Positions 38,246 to 47,308 of a stretch of DNA of 64,000 nucleotides are shown in pieces (the first letter of the stretch is position 1; each line of letters begins with the position of its first letter). Origin of the DNA: Vreelandella nanhaiensis (GTDB taxonomy: Bacteria > Pseudomonadota > Gammaproteobacteria > Pseudomonadales > Halomonadaceae). The notes beneath the pieces are model-generated. The model saw only the letters and a list, made by a program, of their open reading frames with translations. It was not told the DNA's origin and did no database searches. The DNA lies in NCBI RefSeq assembly GCF_003990185.1, contig NZ_RZHF01000005.1:124001-188000 (forward strand), given 5' to 3'. A program made the position numbers and the translations under genes.

Positions 38246-39747
38246 TGCAGATACTCCCCCACCGCGACCCGGGTCGCCCAATCAAGCGGGCTAAACGGCA
38301 GCCCGGCAAGCAATCCCGCCGCAAGGCTGATCACCGCGGTAAAAACAGTCGGCCAGAGCAGCCAGCCGTGGGTTTCCAGGCGCCCCAGGCGTTGCTCGTT
38401 TGGCCAGGTGCCATGGCCATGGGCGGGCCCCACGCGAAACCACAGGCGGTGCACAATAGGTAAAAAATAGATCGCATTGAGGGTACTGCTTGCCACCAGC
38501 ACGGCTACTACCCAGTACATCTCGGCCTGAATGGCGCCGATCCCCAAATACCACTTGGTGATAAACCCTGCCACCGGCGGCAGGCCAATCATGCCCAAGG
38601 CCCCTATCGTAAAGGCCAGGCTGGTAAGTGGCATGCGTTTGCCAGCGCCATTCATTTCATCAATGCGGTGAATCCCTAGCTCTTCTGCGTAGATGCCTGC
38701 ACAGAAAAACAGCGTCACTTTCATCAACCCTTGATGCAGCAAGTGGGCAAGCGCGCCTATCGTGCCGAAAGGGCCAAACAGGCTAACTCCAAGCACGATA
38801 TACGACACCTGACTGATAGTGGAAAAGGCAAGCCGGGGTTTTAACTCCTGCTGCGCGATGGCACGCAATGAGCCATAAATTATGGTGATACAGGCCGCCA
38901 CGGCCAGCGCTGTGGTCACACCCAGCTCAACGCTTAACTCAATGCCGTAAAGATCGTAAATAATTCGCAAGATGCCAAAAGCACCCGCCTTGACCACGGC
39001 TACCGCATGCAGCAGTGCACTAACCGGTGCGGGTGCCACCATTGCCCGAGGCAACCAGCCATGCAGCGGCACCATAGCGGCCTTGACGGCAAATCCACCG
39101 ACTAACAGGGCAAAGATAAAGGTGAGTAACGTTCGGTGATCACCCAGGTAATCCCCCAAACCGCGCTCGGAGGCAAACGAGTGCTCGCTCGTGAAGCTAT
39201 ACAGAAGCACTACCCCAAACAGCAGCACGACACCTGCAGTAAGGGTATAGCGCAGATAAACCCGCCCCGCCTTCAGCGCCTTGTCAGTCCCTGAATGAAC
39301 GACTAGCGGATAGGTGGAAAGCGTCAGCATTTCGTAGAAAATCAGAAAGGTAAACAGGTTGCCCGCAAGCGCAATGCCTAACGTGCTTGCCACACAGAGG
39401 CTGAAGAAGCCAAAGAAGCGTTTACGGTTCGCGGTTCCTTCCAGATAGCCAATGGCGTATACCGTGGTACATAGCCATAGCACCGACGAAAGCCCGGCGA
39501 ACATCACGCCAAGGGCATCGGCACGCAGAACAAAATCGATAGAGCCCACTATCTGAAAACTGAAAATGGCCTCATCACCTTGCACCACTCGTCTAACCAT
39601 CAGCGCAACCAGCGTGATCTTGATCACCGCGGCCAGCAGGTTAATGTTGGTGCGCAGGCGCCTGGCGTCTTCGGGTAGCGTAAAGATGATGACCGCAGCC
39701 AGCAATGAAGCGGCTATTGCCGTTAGGGGTAGCCAGGCAGCATTCAT
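38242..39747 (-). CDS. Complex I/Mrp-type antiporter subunit (MnhD-like)
   Basis: 501 residues, about 14 helices, and the closest of the three paralogues to MrpD/NuoN. Key charged residues are conserved: Glu at about 139 (FLIFYEMLTLSTYPLVVH), Lys at about 222 (VKAAMVPLHGWLPRAM), Lys at about 253 (AVAVVKAGAFGILR) and Lys at about 398 (GLPPVAGFITKWYLG). These form the proton half-channel pattern of antiporter subunits. Overlaps both neighbours by four bases. The protein probably translocates protons or sodium in a complex with them. Confidence 0.88.
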   Translation of the reverse strand: MNAAWLPLTAIAASLLAAVIIFTLPEDARRLRTNINLLAAVIKITLVALMVRRVVQGDEAIFSFQIVGSIDFVLRADALGVMFAGLSSVLWLCTTVYAIGYLEGTANRKRFFGFFSLCVASTLGIALAGNLFTFLIFYEMLTLSTYPLVVHSGTDKALKAGRVYLRYTLTAGVVLLFGVVLLYSFTSEHSFASERGLGDYLGDHRTLLTFIFALLVGGFAVKAAMVPLHGWLPRAMVAPAPVSALLHAVAVVKAGAFGILRIIYDLYGIELSVELGVTTALAVAACITIIYGSLRAIAQQELKPRLAFSTISQVSYIVLGVSLFGPFGTIGALAHLLHQGLMKVTLFFCAGIYAEELGIHRIDEMNGAGKRMPLTSLAFTIGALGMIGLPPVAGFITKWYLGIGAIQAEMYWVVAVLVASSTLNAIYFLPIVHRLWFRVGPAHGHGTWPNEQRLGRLETHGWLLWPTVFTAVISLAAGLLAGLPFSPLDWATRVAVGEYLQ

Positions 39748-41234
39748 GCACTACCTCCTTGGAGGAGTTCTAGCGGGAAGTGCGCAAGCAGCCCTAGCAC
39801 AAATGCCGCCAAAGCCAGACAAAGCGCAATCATGTCCATACCGGGGGCAAGGGGCTGATAACGCTGGCGCGGGGCTGTTTCCATAAACGAATAGCGAAAA
39901 AACCGGAAAATGTAGGCTGCCGTCAACAGCGTGCCGACCAGTAACGCGGCAACCGCCAACCACTGTTGGGAGACCACCATGGCGTGTAACAGCAGCCATT
40001 TCGCCGTAAAGCCCGCGCTGGGCGGCAGCCCCATGAGCGTTACCGAAGCCACCCCAAAAACTAATAATGAGAGCGGCAGGCGGCGGCTGGTACCGGCAAG
40101 TCCTTTTAACGTGGTTTCGCCGGTCGCGAGAATCAAATTACCGGCCGACATGAACATCGCCGCCTTGGCCAGCGCGTGGCCCATTAGCTGCAGCCAGAAC
40201 CCTTCCCAGGCAAGCGCGCGGGCAAGCGGGCTCGTATCCGGTCCGATCAACAGGGGAAACACCACCATCAGATAACCTAACTGTGCGACGGTAGATGAGG
40301 CCACCAGCGTTTTCAACGACTCGGCACGCCAGGCAATTAGCCCACCCCATATAATGGCCAGCATTCCCATCCAGGCAATCAAGCGGGGTGCCCAGAAGGC
40401 ATCCGGCAACAATAGGCTCCACAGCTGAAGCAGCACGAACAGCGATGCCTTGACGACCAGACCGGCGTGCAGCGCGCTTACCGGCGTCCAGGCACTGGCG
40501 TGCACCGGGGAGAGCCAGCCGTGAAGTGGAAACAGGGCTGCCTTCAAGGCAAGGCCGGCCCCCATGAGCGCCGCTGCCATCCAGGCAACCGGTCCTGGCT
40601 CCATCACTTGGGCAAGCCCGGCCAAATCAAGCCGCCCCCAATAGCCGACTATCAGAGCGACACCCAGTAGATAGGCAAGTGACCCCACTAGCGTCAGCAG
40701 CAGATAGCGCATCCCCGCTTGCAGCGCGGCCGCCTTGCCGGAAAGCAGCAGCATAGCAACTGCCGCCAGCCCCATCATCTCAAGGGCGATATAAAGCGTG
40801 AGCAGGTCGGTTGCCAGCCAGGCAAGCGACAGTGCGCTTGTCACTACTCCCATTAACGGCCAGAGCCAGCGTGCGAAACGTTCAGGCTCTGAAATACGTA
40901 GCAGGCCAGGTGTATAGAGAGCTGCCGCAGCCCCCATCCACTGGGTTAATAACAGCAGCAGTATGCTCAGCCCATTCAGGCGCAAAGCTACGCTCACCCC
41001 GAAGAACTCCCACTGCCAGCGTAGCAGGCCCGCGTGCAGGGTATCGGTTAACAGATATAAGCCAGCGACGAGTATGGGGGGGCAGGCCAATGCAACGGGC
41101 CACATACGTCTGGGGGGAAGGATGGCCGCCAGGACGCCGAACAGAAGTGGCAGGCACAGAGCCGCCGCCAACGCCCAATGGCTGGTGAGCAAGGGTGTAA
41201 ACGTGCTTTCTACCAGGCCAAAGCGCCACGTCAT
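39744..41234 (-). CDS. Complex I/Mrp-type antiporter subunit
   Basis: 496 residues, about 14 helices. The conserved TM5 Glu (about 152, LLTLYIALEMMGLAAVA), TM7 Lys (about 231, LALKAALFPLHGWLSP) and TM8 Lys (about 262, HAGLVVKASLFVLLQL) are present, and the distal lysine in PPSAGFTAKWLLLHAM. Start and stop overlap the neighbouring genes by four bases. As with its paralogue, it is likely a proton or cation-translocating subunit. No NADH dehydrogenase catalytic subunit lies nearby, so the complex is not respiratory complex I. Confidence 0.88.
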   Translation of the reverse strand: MTWRFGLVESTFTPLLTSHWALAAALCLPLLFGVLAAILPPRRMWPVALACPPILVAGLYLLTDTLHAGLLRWQWEFFGVSVALRLNGLSILLLLLTQWMGAAAALYTPGLLRISEPERFARWLWPLMGVVTSALSLAWLATDLLTLYIALEMMGLAAVAMLLLSGKAAALQAGMRYLLLTLVGSLAYLLGVALIVGYWGRLDLAGLAQVMEPGPVAWMAAALMGAGLALKAALFPLHGWLSPVHASAWTPVSALHAGLVVKASLFVLLQLWSLLLPDAFWAPRLIAWMGMLAIIWGGLIAWRAESLKTLVASSTVAQLGYLMVVFPLLIGPDTSPLARALAWEGFWLQLMGHALAKAAMFMSAGNLILATGETTLKGLAGTSRRLPLSLLVFGVASVTLMGLPPSAGFTAKWLLLHAMVVSQQWLAVAALLVGTLLTAAYIFRFFRYSFMETAPRQRYQPLAPGMDMIALCLALAAFVLGLLAHFPLELLQGGSA

Positions 41235-41908
41235 TTGCCTTTCTCCTTCAGCGCGCTTTCGCCCGACAAGGCGATCTGCCCTTCCAACTGGTAGAGCCTG
41301 CGAATCACCAGGGCGCCCAAAAGAGAACCTAACCAGGCAACCACCAAGCCAACCGTAATCAGCGCCTGACCTTGCGCGTTCGTTCCCGCAAGCCCCGCCA
41401 GCAGCAGGAATACACCTGAGCCCATTACGTTAAAGGCAAGCAGACGCCGTACCAAATGGCGGTGCCAGGCAAAAGCCCCCATCGCCGTGGCGATCATTAC
41501 GATACCGGCCAATAGCAGTGGATGTTCGGTGGGCGAATAGACCATTTCGGGAAAGATAAAACGCACGGTCGCACCCACCATTAGGCACCAGGCGAGCGCC
41601 AATAGTGTGCGTATGACACCGCGAGAAAGTGGTTCTCTGATGTGATCATAAGGCGGCAGCTTGGCGGCGTGCGAAAAGCTGCCCAAGGCATAAAACAGGC
41701 ACGGTGCGGTTAAAAGCGCCCCTATCAGTCCTTCGACACCGGCGAGCCAGGGCGCTTCCAGTATTAACCAGGCAAGCGCCATACAAAGAGCAAATCCCAC
41801 AAAAAAACAGCAGGCACGCAGCAAATGACGGTCAAATAAACAAAACAGCGCTGCTGTCACCATACAGAGCGCTAACCCTACTTCTACACCATCAAAAAAC
41901 GTTATCAC
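41231..41908 (-). CDS. Fusion of DUF4040/MbhD-like and MnhC/NuoK-like membrane domains
   Basis: 225 residues with about seven helices. Residues about 10-90 resemble the DUF4040 (MbhD/MrpA-C) domain, seen in WLILEAPWLAGVEGLIGALL. Residues about 125-215 resemble MrpC/NuoK (LLLAGIVMIATAMGAFAWHR, and ALITVGLVVAWLGSLLGALV). In most organisms these are separate subunits or part of MrpA. It is the first gene of the antiporter-like operon, with a four-base overlap to the next. No MrpE, F or G-like gene was found nearby. Confidence 0.8.
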   Translation of the reverse strand: MITFFDGVEVGLALCMVTAALFCLFDRHLLRACCFFVGFALCMALAWLILEAPWLAGVEGLIGALLTAPCLFYALGSFSHAAKLPPYDHIREPLSRGVIRTLLALAWCLMVGATVRFIFPEMVYSPTEHPLLLAGIVMIATAMGAFAWHRHLVRRLLAFNVMGSGVFLLLAGLAGTNAQGQALITVGLVVAWLGSLLGALVIRRLYQLEGQIALSGESALKEKGK

Positions 41909-41981
41909 TGCCTTTGCTATCCTTGCACCGGCTATCGATAAGTTACTTTGCCTGCCTTTACGTCACTTGTCGATGTGCTGA

Positions 41982-42656
41982 TTATCCCAAAAGCTTGGTG
42001 AGCCATTGGCCGATATCATTCACCTGCTGGGGGCAAAGGGCGTGGGCCATGGGATACTGGCGGTAATTGACCGTGTAGCCCTGCTCCTTCAGGCGATCAA
42101 ACGCGGCGCGCCCTAACGTTTCTGCCACAATGGGGTCAAAGTTACCGTGGTGTACTTCAATGGGCAGTGAACGGTTTGCCTCGCTCGCCTCAATGCTGTC
42201 AGCGGTGGCAAAATAGGTCGACATGGCCAGCAACCCGCCAAGTGGCTGCGGGAATGACAGCGCTGCCTGGTAAGCCACGGCGCCACCCTGGGAAAAGCCC
42301 GCCACGATAATCCGCCGACTGTCGATTCCGTGATCAATCTGTTCCTGAATCAGCGCCTGAATACGCTCGGCCGAGCGCTTGAGCTGTACTTCATCAACGC
42401 GGCGCCCTAAGTCCATGGCCAGAATGTCGTACCAGGCAGGCATCACCATTCCGCCGTTAACCGTTACTGGCAGCCTGGGTGCATGGGGCATGATAAAGCG
42501 TACATGCGCATCGTCAGGCAGTTGCAGCGCAGGGATCAGCGGCTCGAAGTCATGCCCATCAGCTCCCAAGCCGTGAATAATAAACACGCAAGCATCGGCG
42601 GGTTGACCATTTTGTGGCTCAACAATCAGTTCGCCCGGAGCGGTCATTGTATTCAT
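41982..42656 (-). CDS. Carboxylesterase / acyl-protein thioesterase-like hydrolase
   Basis: 224-residue alpha/beta hydrolase. FIIHGLGADGHDFEPLIPAL gives the oxyanion region, IIVAGFSQGGAVAYQAALSF the nucleophile elbow Ser, and the final DPIVAETLGRAAF region with PMAHALCPQQV supplies Asp and His. This is the EstB-type carboxylesterase family, close to acyl-protein thioesterases. It hydrolyses short-chain esters or thioesters. Monocistronic on the minus strand, downstream of an SLC13 permease gene of the same orientation. Confidence 0.92.
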   Translation of the reverse strand: MNTMTAPGELIVEPQNGQPADACVFIIHGLGADGHDFEPLIPALQLPDDAHVRFIMPHAPRLPVTVNGGMVMPAWYDILAMDLGRRVDEVQLKRSAERIQALIQEQIDHGIDSRRIIVAGFSQGGAVAYQAALSFPQPLGGLLAMSTYFATADSIEASEANRSLPIEVHHGNFDPIVAETLGRAAFDRLKEQGYTVNYRQYPMAHALCPQQVNDIGQWLTKLLG

Positions 42657-42717
42657 CCTTACTTAATTGAAAAACAGCACCCTAGCGCAAACCGGCATTC
42701 ACGGCGAGCAATTGCGC

Positions 42718-44487
42718 CTAAAAGGGCCATACAAAAGGAATCAAGACAAGCGCAATAACACCGGTAATGACGTTTAATCCCCCGCCTACACGAAGGAAAT
42801 CGCTGACCCGGTAACCACCGGGACCATACACCATCAAATTGGTTTGATAACCGATCGGGGTTAGAAAACTGGCTGAGGCAGCGAACATGACCGCCACCAC
42901 ATACGGCATGGGATTAACACCCAAGCTCTCGGCAGCAGCCATTACCACCGGGAAAATAATCACGGCGGCACCGTTATTAGTGACAAGCTCGGTTAATAGC
43001 GCAACGACACAGTAAGTACCTATCAATAGCAGCCAGGGATTACCGCCCACGATATTCAGAACGCCTCCGGCAATCGCGTCTGCCGCACCTGAGCTTTGCA
43101 GCGCAGCGCCTACCCCAAAAGAGGCCGCAATGGTTAACAGTACCTGACTATCGAGCCCACGTTTGGCGGCATCAACCGAGCAGCAACCGGTCAAAAGCGC
43201 TAATGCAGCCCCTAACATGGCGGCATTCAACATACTGACCACTCCCAAGGCGGCCAGTAATACCGCACCTAGCAGGATCCCCCAGGCAAGCGGCGCTTTT
43301 TCGTGAACCGGCCTTGCCGAGCCGTTGAGCTCGCTGATCAAAAGAAAGTCCTTGGACTGGCGGTGACGCTCAATAAACGGCGGCCGGGCTTCCAGCAATA
43401 ATACATCGGCAGGCTGCAGGCGTACCTGTCCTAAGTTACCTCGAACCCGCTCCCCACCGCGGCAGATTGCCAGCACGGCAGCGCCATAGAGTGTTCTAAA
43501 TCGACCATCACGAATACGTTGGCCGATAAACTGGCACTGGTTGGAGACTACCGCCTCGACCAGACGGCGCTCTTTGAACTCCTTCTCAAGGCTCGAAGCA
43601 CTCTCCCGAGAAGGTATCAGCCCACGGATCTGCTGCAGCTCGACTGCAGCATCACTGGTGCCCGCAAACACCAGCCGGTCACCGCCTTTTAACTGCTCGC
43701 CGGGGCCGACAACGCTGACAACGTTGCCATCGCGTTCAATCTCAACCAGAAATAGCTCTTGCAGGTGGCGCAAGCCTGCCTCTTCGACCGTACGGTTAAC
43801 CAGCACGCCTTCACGGTCAACTTCCATTTCGATAGTGAACTCACGCGGGTTGGCAAATACATTGGCCAGCCCCTCGCGGGCTGGCAACAGCCGAGGGCCG
43901 AGTATAATAAGGTAGGTAAGGCCGACAACGGCCACAGGGATGCCTACCCAGGCGAGATCAAACAACCCCATGATCAAGTCGGGGTAGCGCTCAACCAGCA
44001 ACCCATGAACGACCAGGTTGGTACTGGTACCAAACAGAGTAATGGTGCCGCCGAGAATCGAGGCGAAGCTGAGCGGCATCAAAAGGCGCTGGGGCGAGCG
44101 CTGCAAGCGTCGGCTCCAGCTCATCACCGCCGGTATATACGTAGCCACCACCGGCGTATTGTTTAAAAAACCACTTAGTGAAGCCACCGGCAACAGCAGC
44201 CGCACCAGAGCGCCACGCTCGGTTTTTGGGCGTCCCAGCACATAGCGGATAATCAGATCGATGCCGCCCGTTTTACGAATGCTGGCCACCAGCACGTACA
44301 TGAACGCAACAGTAAACAGGCCGCTATTGGAGAAACCGCTTAACGCCTCTGCAGGCTCCAGCACGCCCAGCGTCATCAGTACGATTACAGCGCCTAGTAA
44401 AATGATATCCGGCCCCAACCGTGAGGCGGCCATTAACGGAAAAATGGTGGCAACTACGGCTACCGCAATCCAAGCATCCAGCGTCAT
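42718..44487 (-). CDS. SLC13 family permease with two RCK-C domains
   Basis: 589 residues. Two blocks of membrane helices flank two TrkA-C-like (RCK-C) cytosolic domains, the first around residues 215-290 (NRTVEEAGLRHLQELFLVEI, GGDRLVFAGTSDAAVELQQI), the second around 310-385 (FIGQRIRDGRFRTLYGAAVL). Family motifs FLNNTPVVATYIPAVMSWSR and GTSTNLVVHGLLVERYP near the N-terminus match the DASS/SLC13 group. It probably carries sulfate or a di/tricarboxylate with sodium; the RCK domains suggest nucleotide or ligand control. Confidence 0.9.
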   Translation of the reverse strand: MTLDAWIAVAVVATIFPLMAASRLGPDIILLGAVIVLMTLGVLEPAEALSGFSNSGLFTVAFMYVLVASIRKTGGIDLIIRYVLGRPKTERGALVRLLLPVASLSGFLNNTPVVATYIPAVMSWSRRLQRSPQRLLMPLSFASILGGTITLFGTSTNLVVHGLLVERYPDLIMGLFDLAWVGIPVAVVGLTYLIILGPRLLPAREGLANVFANPREFTIEMEVDREGVLVNRTVEEAGLRHLQELFLVEIERDGNVVSVVGPGEQLKGGDRLVFAGTSDAAVELQQIRGLIPSRESASSLEKEFKERRLVEAVVSNQCQFIGQRIRDGRFRTLYGAAVLAICRGGERVRGNLGQVRLQPADVLLLEARPPFIERHRQSKDFLLISELNGSARPVHEKAPLAWGILLGAVLLAALGVVSMLNAAMLGAALALLTGCCSVDAAKRGLDSQVLLTIAASFGVGAALQSSGAADAIAGGVLNIVGGNPWLLLIGTYCVVALLTELVTNNGAAVIIFPVVMAAAESLGVNPMPYVVAVMFAASASFLTPIGYQTNLMVYGPGGYRVSDFLRVGGGLNVITGVIALVLIPFVWPF

Positions 44488-44605
44488 AACGCAGCATCCT
44501 TAACAAAAAAGCATGCGCTATTGTGACGCCAACCACATATTCTAAAAAGTTATTTTTAGAAACATTTAAATATCGAAATAGAATATAAAGTTTTCATACG
44601 CGCAC

Positions 44606-44633
44606 AAAAAACCCCGCTCTTAAGCGGGGTTTT
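44606..44633 (-). terminator. Rho-independent terminator after the cold-shock gene
   Basis: AAAACCCCGC (44608-44617) pairs with GCGGGGTTTT (44624-44633) around TCTTAA, followed on the minus strand by TTTTTTG. It lies about 46 bp past the stop of the cold-shock gene at 44680. A second small hairpin CTAGCG/CGCTAG precedes it (44640-44656). Confidence 0.85.
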
Positions 44634-44679
44634 AGCACGCTAGCGTTAAACGCTAGTGGCGAACATCAAATGCTGAGAA

Positions 44680-44886
44680 TTAACCCAGAACCTTGATGTT
44701 AGAAGCCTGAAGGCCTTTTTTACCCTGAGTGACGTCGAAGGAAACCTTCTGGCCGTCTTGCAGAGTTTTGAAACCGTCAGCTTGAATTTCGGAGAAGTGC
44801 GCGAACAGGTCGTCGCCGTTGTCGTCCGGAGAAATGAAGCCGAAACCTTTAGTGTCGTTAAACCACTTAACGGTACCAGTTGCCAT
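44680..44886 (-). CDS. CspA family cold-shock protein
   Basis: 68-residue nucleic-acid chaperone with RNP1 ([16 protein letters not shown]) and RNP2 ([12 protein letters not shown]). It binds single-stranded RNA and DNA and melts structures at low temperature. The ATG at 44886 gives the canonical [11 protein letters not shown] short hairpin places the AGGA ribosome binding site in its loop directly before the ATG, which could affect translation. A strong terminator follows. Confidence 0.95.
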   Translation of the reverse strand: MATGTVKWFNDTKGFGFISPDDNGDDLFAHFSEIQADGFKTLQDGQKVSFDVTQGKKGLQASNIKVLG

Positions 44887-44887
44887 G

Positions 44888-44901
44888 ATCGAATCCTCGA
44901 T
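44888..44901 (-). promoter_or_regulatory. Hairpin holding the cold-shock gene's ribosome binding site
   Basis: On the minus strand ATCGA-GGAT-TCGAT lies one base before the ATG; the loop GGAT contains the core of the Shine-Dalgarno sequence. A five-base stem with SD in the loop could act as a thermosensitive element, consistent with cold-shock genes, but the stem is short. Regulation is inference only. Confidence 0.4.
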
Positions 44902-45072
44902 ATTACTTAATGTAAAGCCGGGCAATACCCGAATTGCAGTGGGTAGAACAAGAAACTTTCACCAGACTTACGCTTGGGCGTTCGGTACTGCTGACAACGT
45001 TCGACTTGCTAACCTACTGCAGAAAGCATGCACCTAACAAAAGCGCACGTCAACATTATGTTTGAAAAAAAC

Positions 45073-46734
45073 TTAATGCAATGAATTTTCTTCTAAAATC
45101 CAATTCGCCGCCTTTTCAGCAATCATTAGCGTAGGCGAATTTGTGTTTCCACTGGTGATCGTTGGCATGATACCCGCATCAGCAATACGCACGCCTTTAA
45201 TGCCCCGCACGCGCAATCTGGCATCGACCACGGCCATGGGGTCATCCGCGCGCCCCATTCGCGTAGTACCAACAGGATGAAAGATAGTCGTACCTATATC
45301 ACCTGCCAAACGCGCCAGTTCATCGTCACTTTGATATTGAACCCCAGGCTTAACTTCTTCTGGTCTGTATTTAGCAAAAGCGGGCTGTTCGGCAATACGA
45401 CGGGTGACCCTCAAGGAGTCTGCTGCCACCTTGCGATCTTCAGGGGTGCTCAGGTAATTGGGCGAAATAGCTGGCGGCTCGCCTGGATAACGGCTTTTCA
45501 AACGTACCGTTCCCCGGCTGGTAGGGTTCAGGTTGCATACGCTGGCGGTAATCGCCGGGTAAGCGTGCAGTGGTTGCCCAAAGGCGTCCAGGCTTAACGG
45601 CTGAACATGATACTGAATATTAGGAAATTCATACTCATCGGCACTTCTTGTGAAGGCACCTAACTGGGAAGGCGCCATGCTCATGGGCCCTGTTCGCTTA
45701 CTAAAATATTCCCATCCGATACCCGCTTTTCCCCACCAGGTACTCGCCATGGCGTTTAGGGTTTTTGCGTTGGTGACACGATACACCGAGCGTATCTGGA
45801 GGTGATCTTGCAGATTTTCTCCCACACCTGGCAGCTCGTGCATTATCTTGATGTCATACTTTTCAAGGAGTGCTTTGGGGCCGACGCCGGAAAGCTGCAA
45901 GAGATGTGGAGAACCGATGGCGCCCGCACATAAAATCACTTCCTTCATCACCCGCACTTTAACGTTTTTACCTTTGTAAGTTACATCCACCCCTGTACAT
46001 TCAGGCGTATTCTGGGCGTTTTCAAAACAGAGCCGGTTGACCTGGGTGGAGTGCCATAGCGTCAGATTGGCGCGCTTGAGCGCAGGACGTAAGAAAGCCT
46101 TCGCCGTGTTCCAGCGCCAGCCATTACACTGGTTAACTTCAAAATAGGCTACACCTTCATTGTTTCCCCGATTGAAGTCCTCGGTACGTGGGATACCTGC
46201 CTGCTCGGCAGCGCTGGCAAAATCGTCCAGCACTGCCCAGTTCAAACGCTGCTTTTCGACCCGCCACTCGCCGCCGTGGCCGTGAAAGTCACGTAGCGTT
46301 GCATCCGTTTTCTCTCCTTCATCCAGTAGGTAATGATTTTCGTGCTTGATGAAATCCGGCAGGCAGTTTTCCCAGCGCCAGGCATCGTCGCCAGTAACCT
46401 CTGCCCAATGGTCATAATCACGTGCCTGGCCACGCATATAGATCATGCCATTAATGCTTGAACAGCCGCCCAGCGTTTTTCCACGGGGATAAATCAGCGA
46501 GCGACCATTTAGCCCTGATTCTGGCTCGGTGCGAAACAGCCAGTCGGTACGTGGATTATTAATGCAGTAAAGGTAGCCTACCGGAATATGAATCCAGTGA
46601 TAATTATCGCGCCCGCCCGCCTCAATCAGCAGTACTTTGTTGTTCGGGTCGGCACTTAGCCGGTTAGCCATCAAACAACCTGCCGTGCCAGCGCCTATCA
46701 CGATGTAGTCAAATAATGTTTGTTGTTGTGTCAT
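45073..46734 (-). CDS. GMC family oxidoreductase (choline dehydrogenase-like)
   Basis: 553 residues. FAD-binding DYIVIGAGTAGCLMANRLSA at the N-terminus, GGCSSINGMIYMRGQARDYD and GAIGSPHLLQLSGVGPKALL define GMC oxidoreductases. The C-terminus has HPVGTTRMGRADDPMAVVD with the catalytic His and TSGNTNSPTLMIAEKAA. Choline dehydrogenase (BetA) is the closest textbook relative, but no betI or betB is adjacent and AlkJ-like alcohol dehydrogenases share the fold. A degraded LysR gene is divergently placed upstream. Confidence 0.85.
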   Translation of the reverse strand: MTQQQTLFDYIVIGAGTAGCLMANRLSADPNNKVLLIEAGGRDNYHWIHIPVGYLYCINNPRTDWLFRTEPESGLNGRSLIYPRGKTLGGCSSINGMIYMRGQARDYDHWAEVTGDDAWRWENCLPDFIKHENHYLLDEGEKTDATLRDFHGHGGEWRVEKQRLNWAVLDDFASAAEQAGIPRTEDFNRGNNEGVAYFEVNQCNGWRWNTAKAFLRPALKRANLTLWHSTQVNRLCFENAQNTPECTGVDVTYKGKNVKVRVMKEVILCAGAIGSPHLLQLSGVGPKALLEKYDIKIMHELPGVGENLQDHLQIRSVYRVTNAKTLNAMASTWWGKAGIGWEYFSKRTGPMSMAPSQLGAFTRSADEYEFPNIQYHVQPLSLDAFGQPLHAYPAITASVCNLNPTSRGTVRLKSRYPGEPPAISPNYLSTPEDRKVAADSLRVTRRIAEQPAFAKYRPEEVKPGVQYQSDDELARLAGDIGTTIFHPVGTTRMGRADDPMAVVDARLRVRGIKGVRIADAGIMPTITSGNTNSPTLMIAEKAANWILEENSLH

Positions 46735-46881
46735 TACTACCGCCTTTATAAGCAGAGCACAGAGAAAATACCCTCGCCCAAACCTAACGCGCCTGGTTTG
46801 GTGATCAATTTAGTAAACTTAAATTCGAATATAAGCTCAACTAATACCATAACAACTAGCAGATGACGCTATACCCGAATA

Positions 46882-47172
46882 TGCAACATTAGGGCATTTA
46901 TGGCAGTAGTCCGCCTGGGCAGCGTTTCACGCACTGCCGAACAGGTCCACCTTACCCAGCCAGCGGTTAGCCTAAAGTTGAAACAGCTTCAGCAGAAACT
47001 GGAACTCATCCTGTTTGAGTGCCGTCTTCAATGGCTTGTATTAACCAACGATGGCCACGTCCAAGGATTCGGCCCATCACGGTCTTTTGCACTCCATGGG
47101 ATATGGCCCGCTATACGCACGTCTTATCGGGCACCATTCAGCCGCTGCATGCTTCAGGAAAGTAGCGGATGA
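46882..47172 (+). pseudogene. Truncated LysR regulator remnant
   Basis: Only the N-terminal helix-turn-helix remains recognisable: FMAVVRLGSVSRTAEQVHLT and QPAVSLKLKQLQQKLELILF. The codons before it read NIRA, matching a LysR start (M-N-I-R-A), but the initiator position is now TGC. The reading frame leaves the family pattern after about residue 60 (LVLTNDGHVQ) and stops soon after, and the substrate-binding domain is absent. It lies between the GMC gene and the dehydrogenase, probably their former regulator. Confidence 0.75.
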
Positions 47173-47308
47173 ACTCTTTAGGCAAGTCGCTGCCCCAGAA
47201 TTAGACATACCGGCGAGGTATCTACTAAGGTGGATAATCAGCTTGATTAGACCAGTCGGTTCACATCGATATGGACCATGAAGCGTTGATCTAAAGATAG
47301 GAGATCTT

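Noticed and set aside
47051..47281. Second frame after the LysR remnant
   Set aside because: It does not resemble the LysR effector domain, so it was not merged as a frameshifted part.
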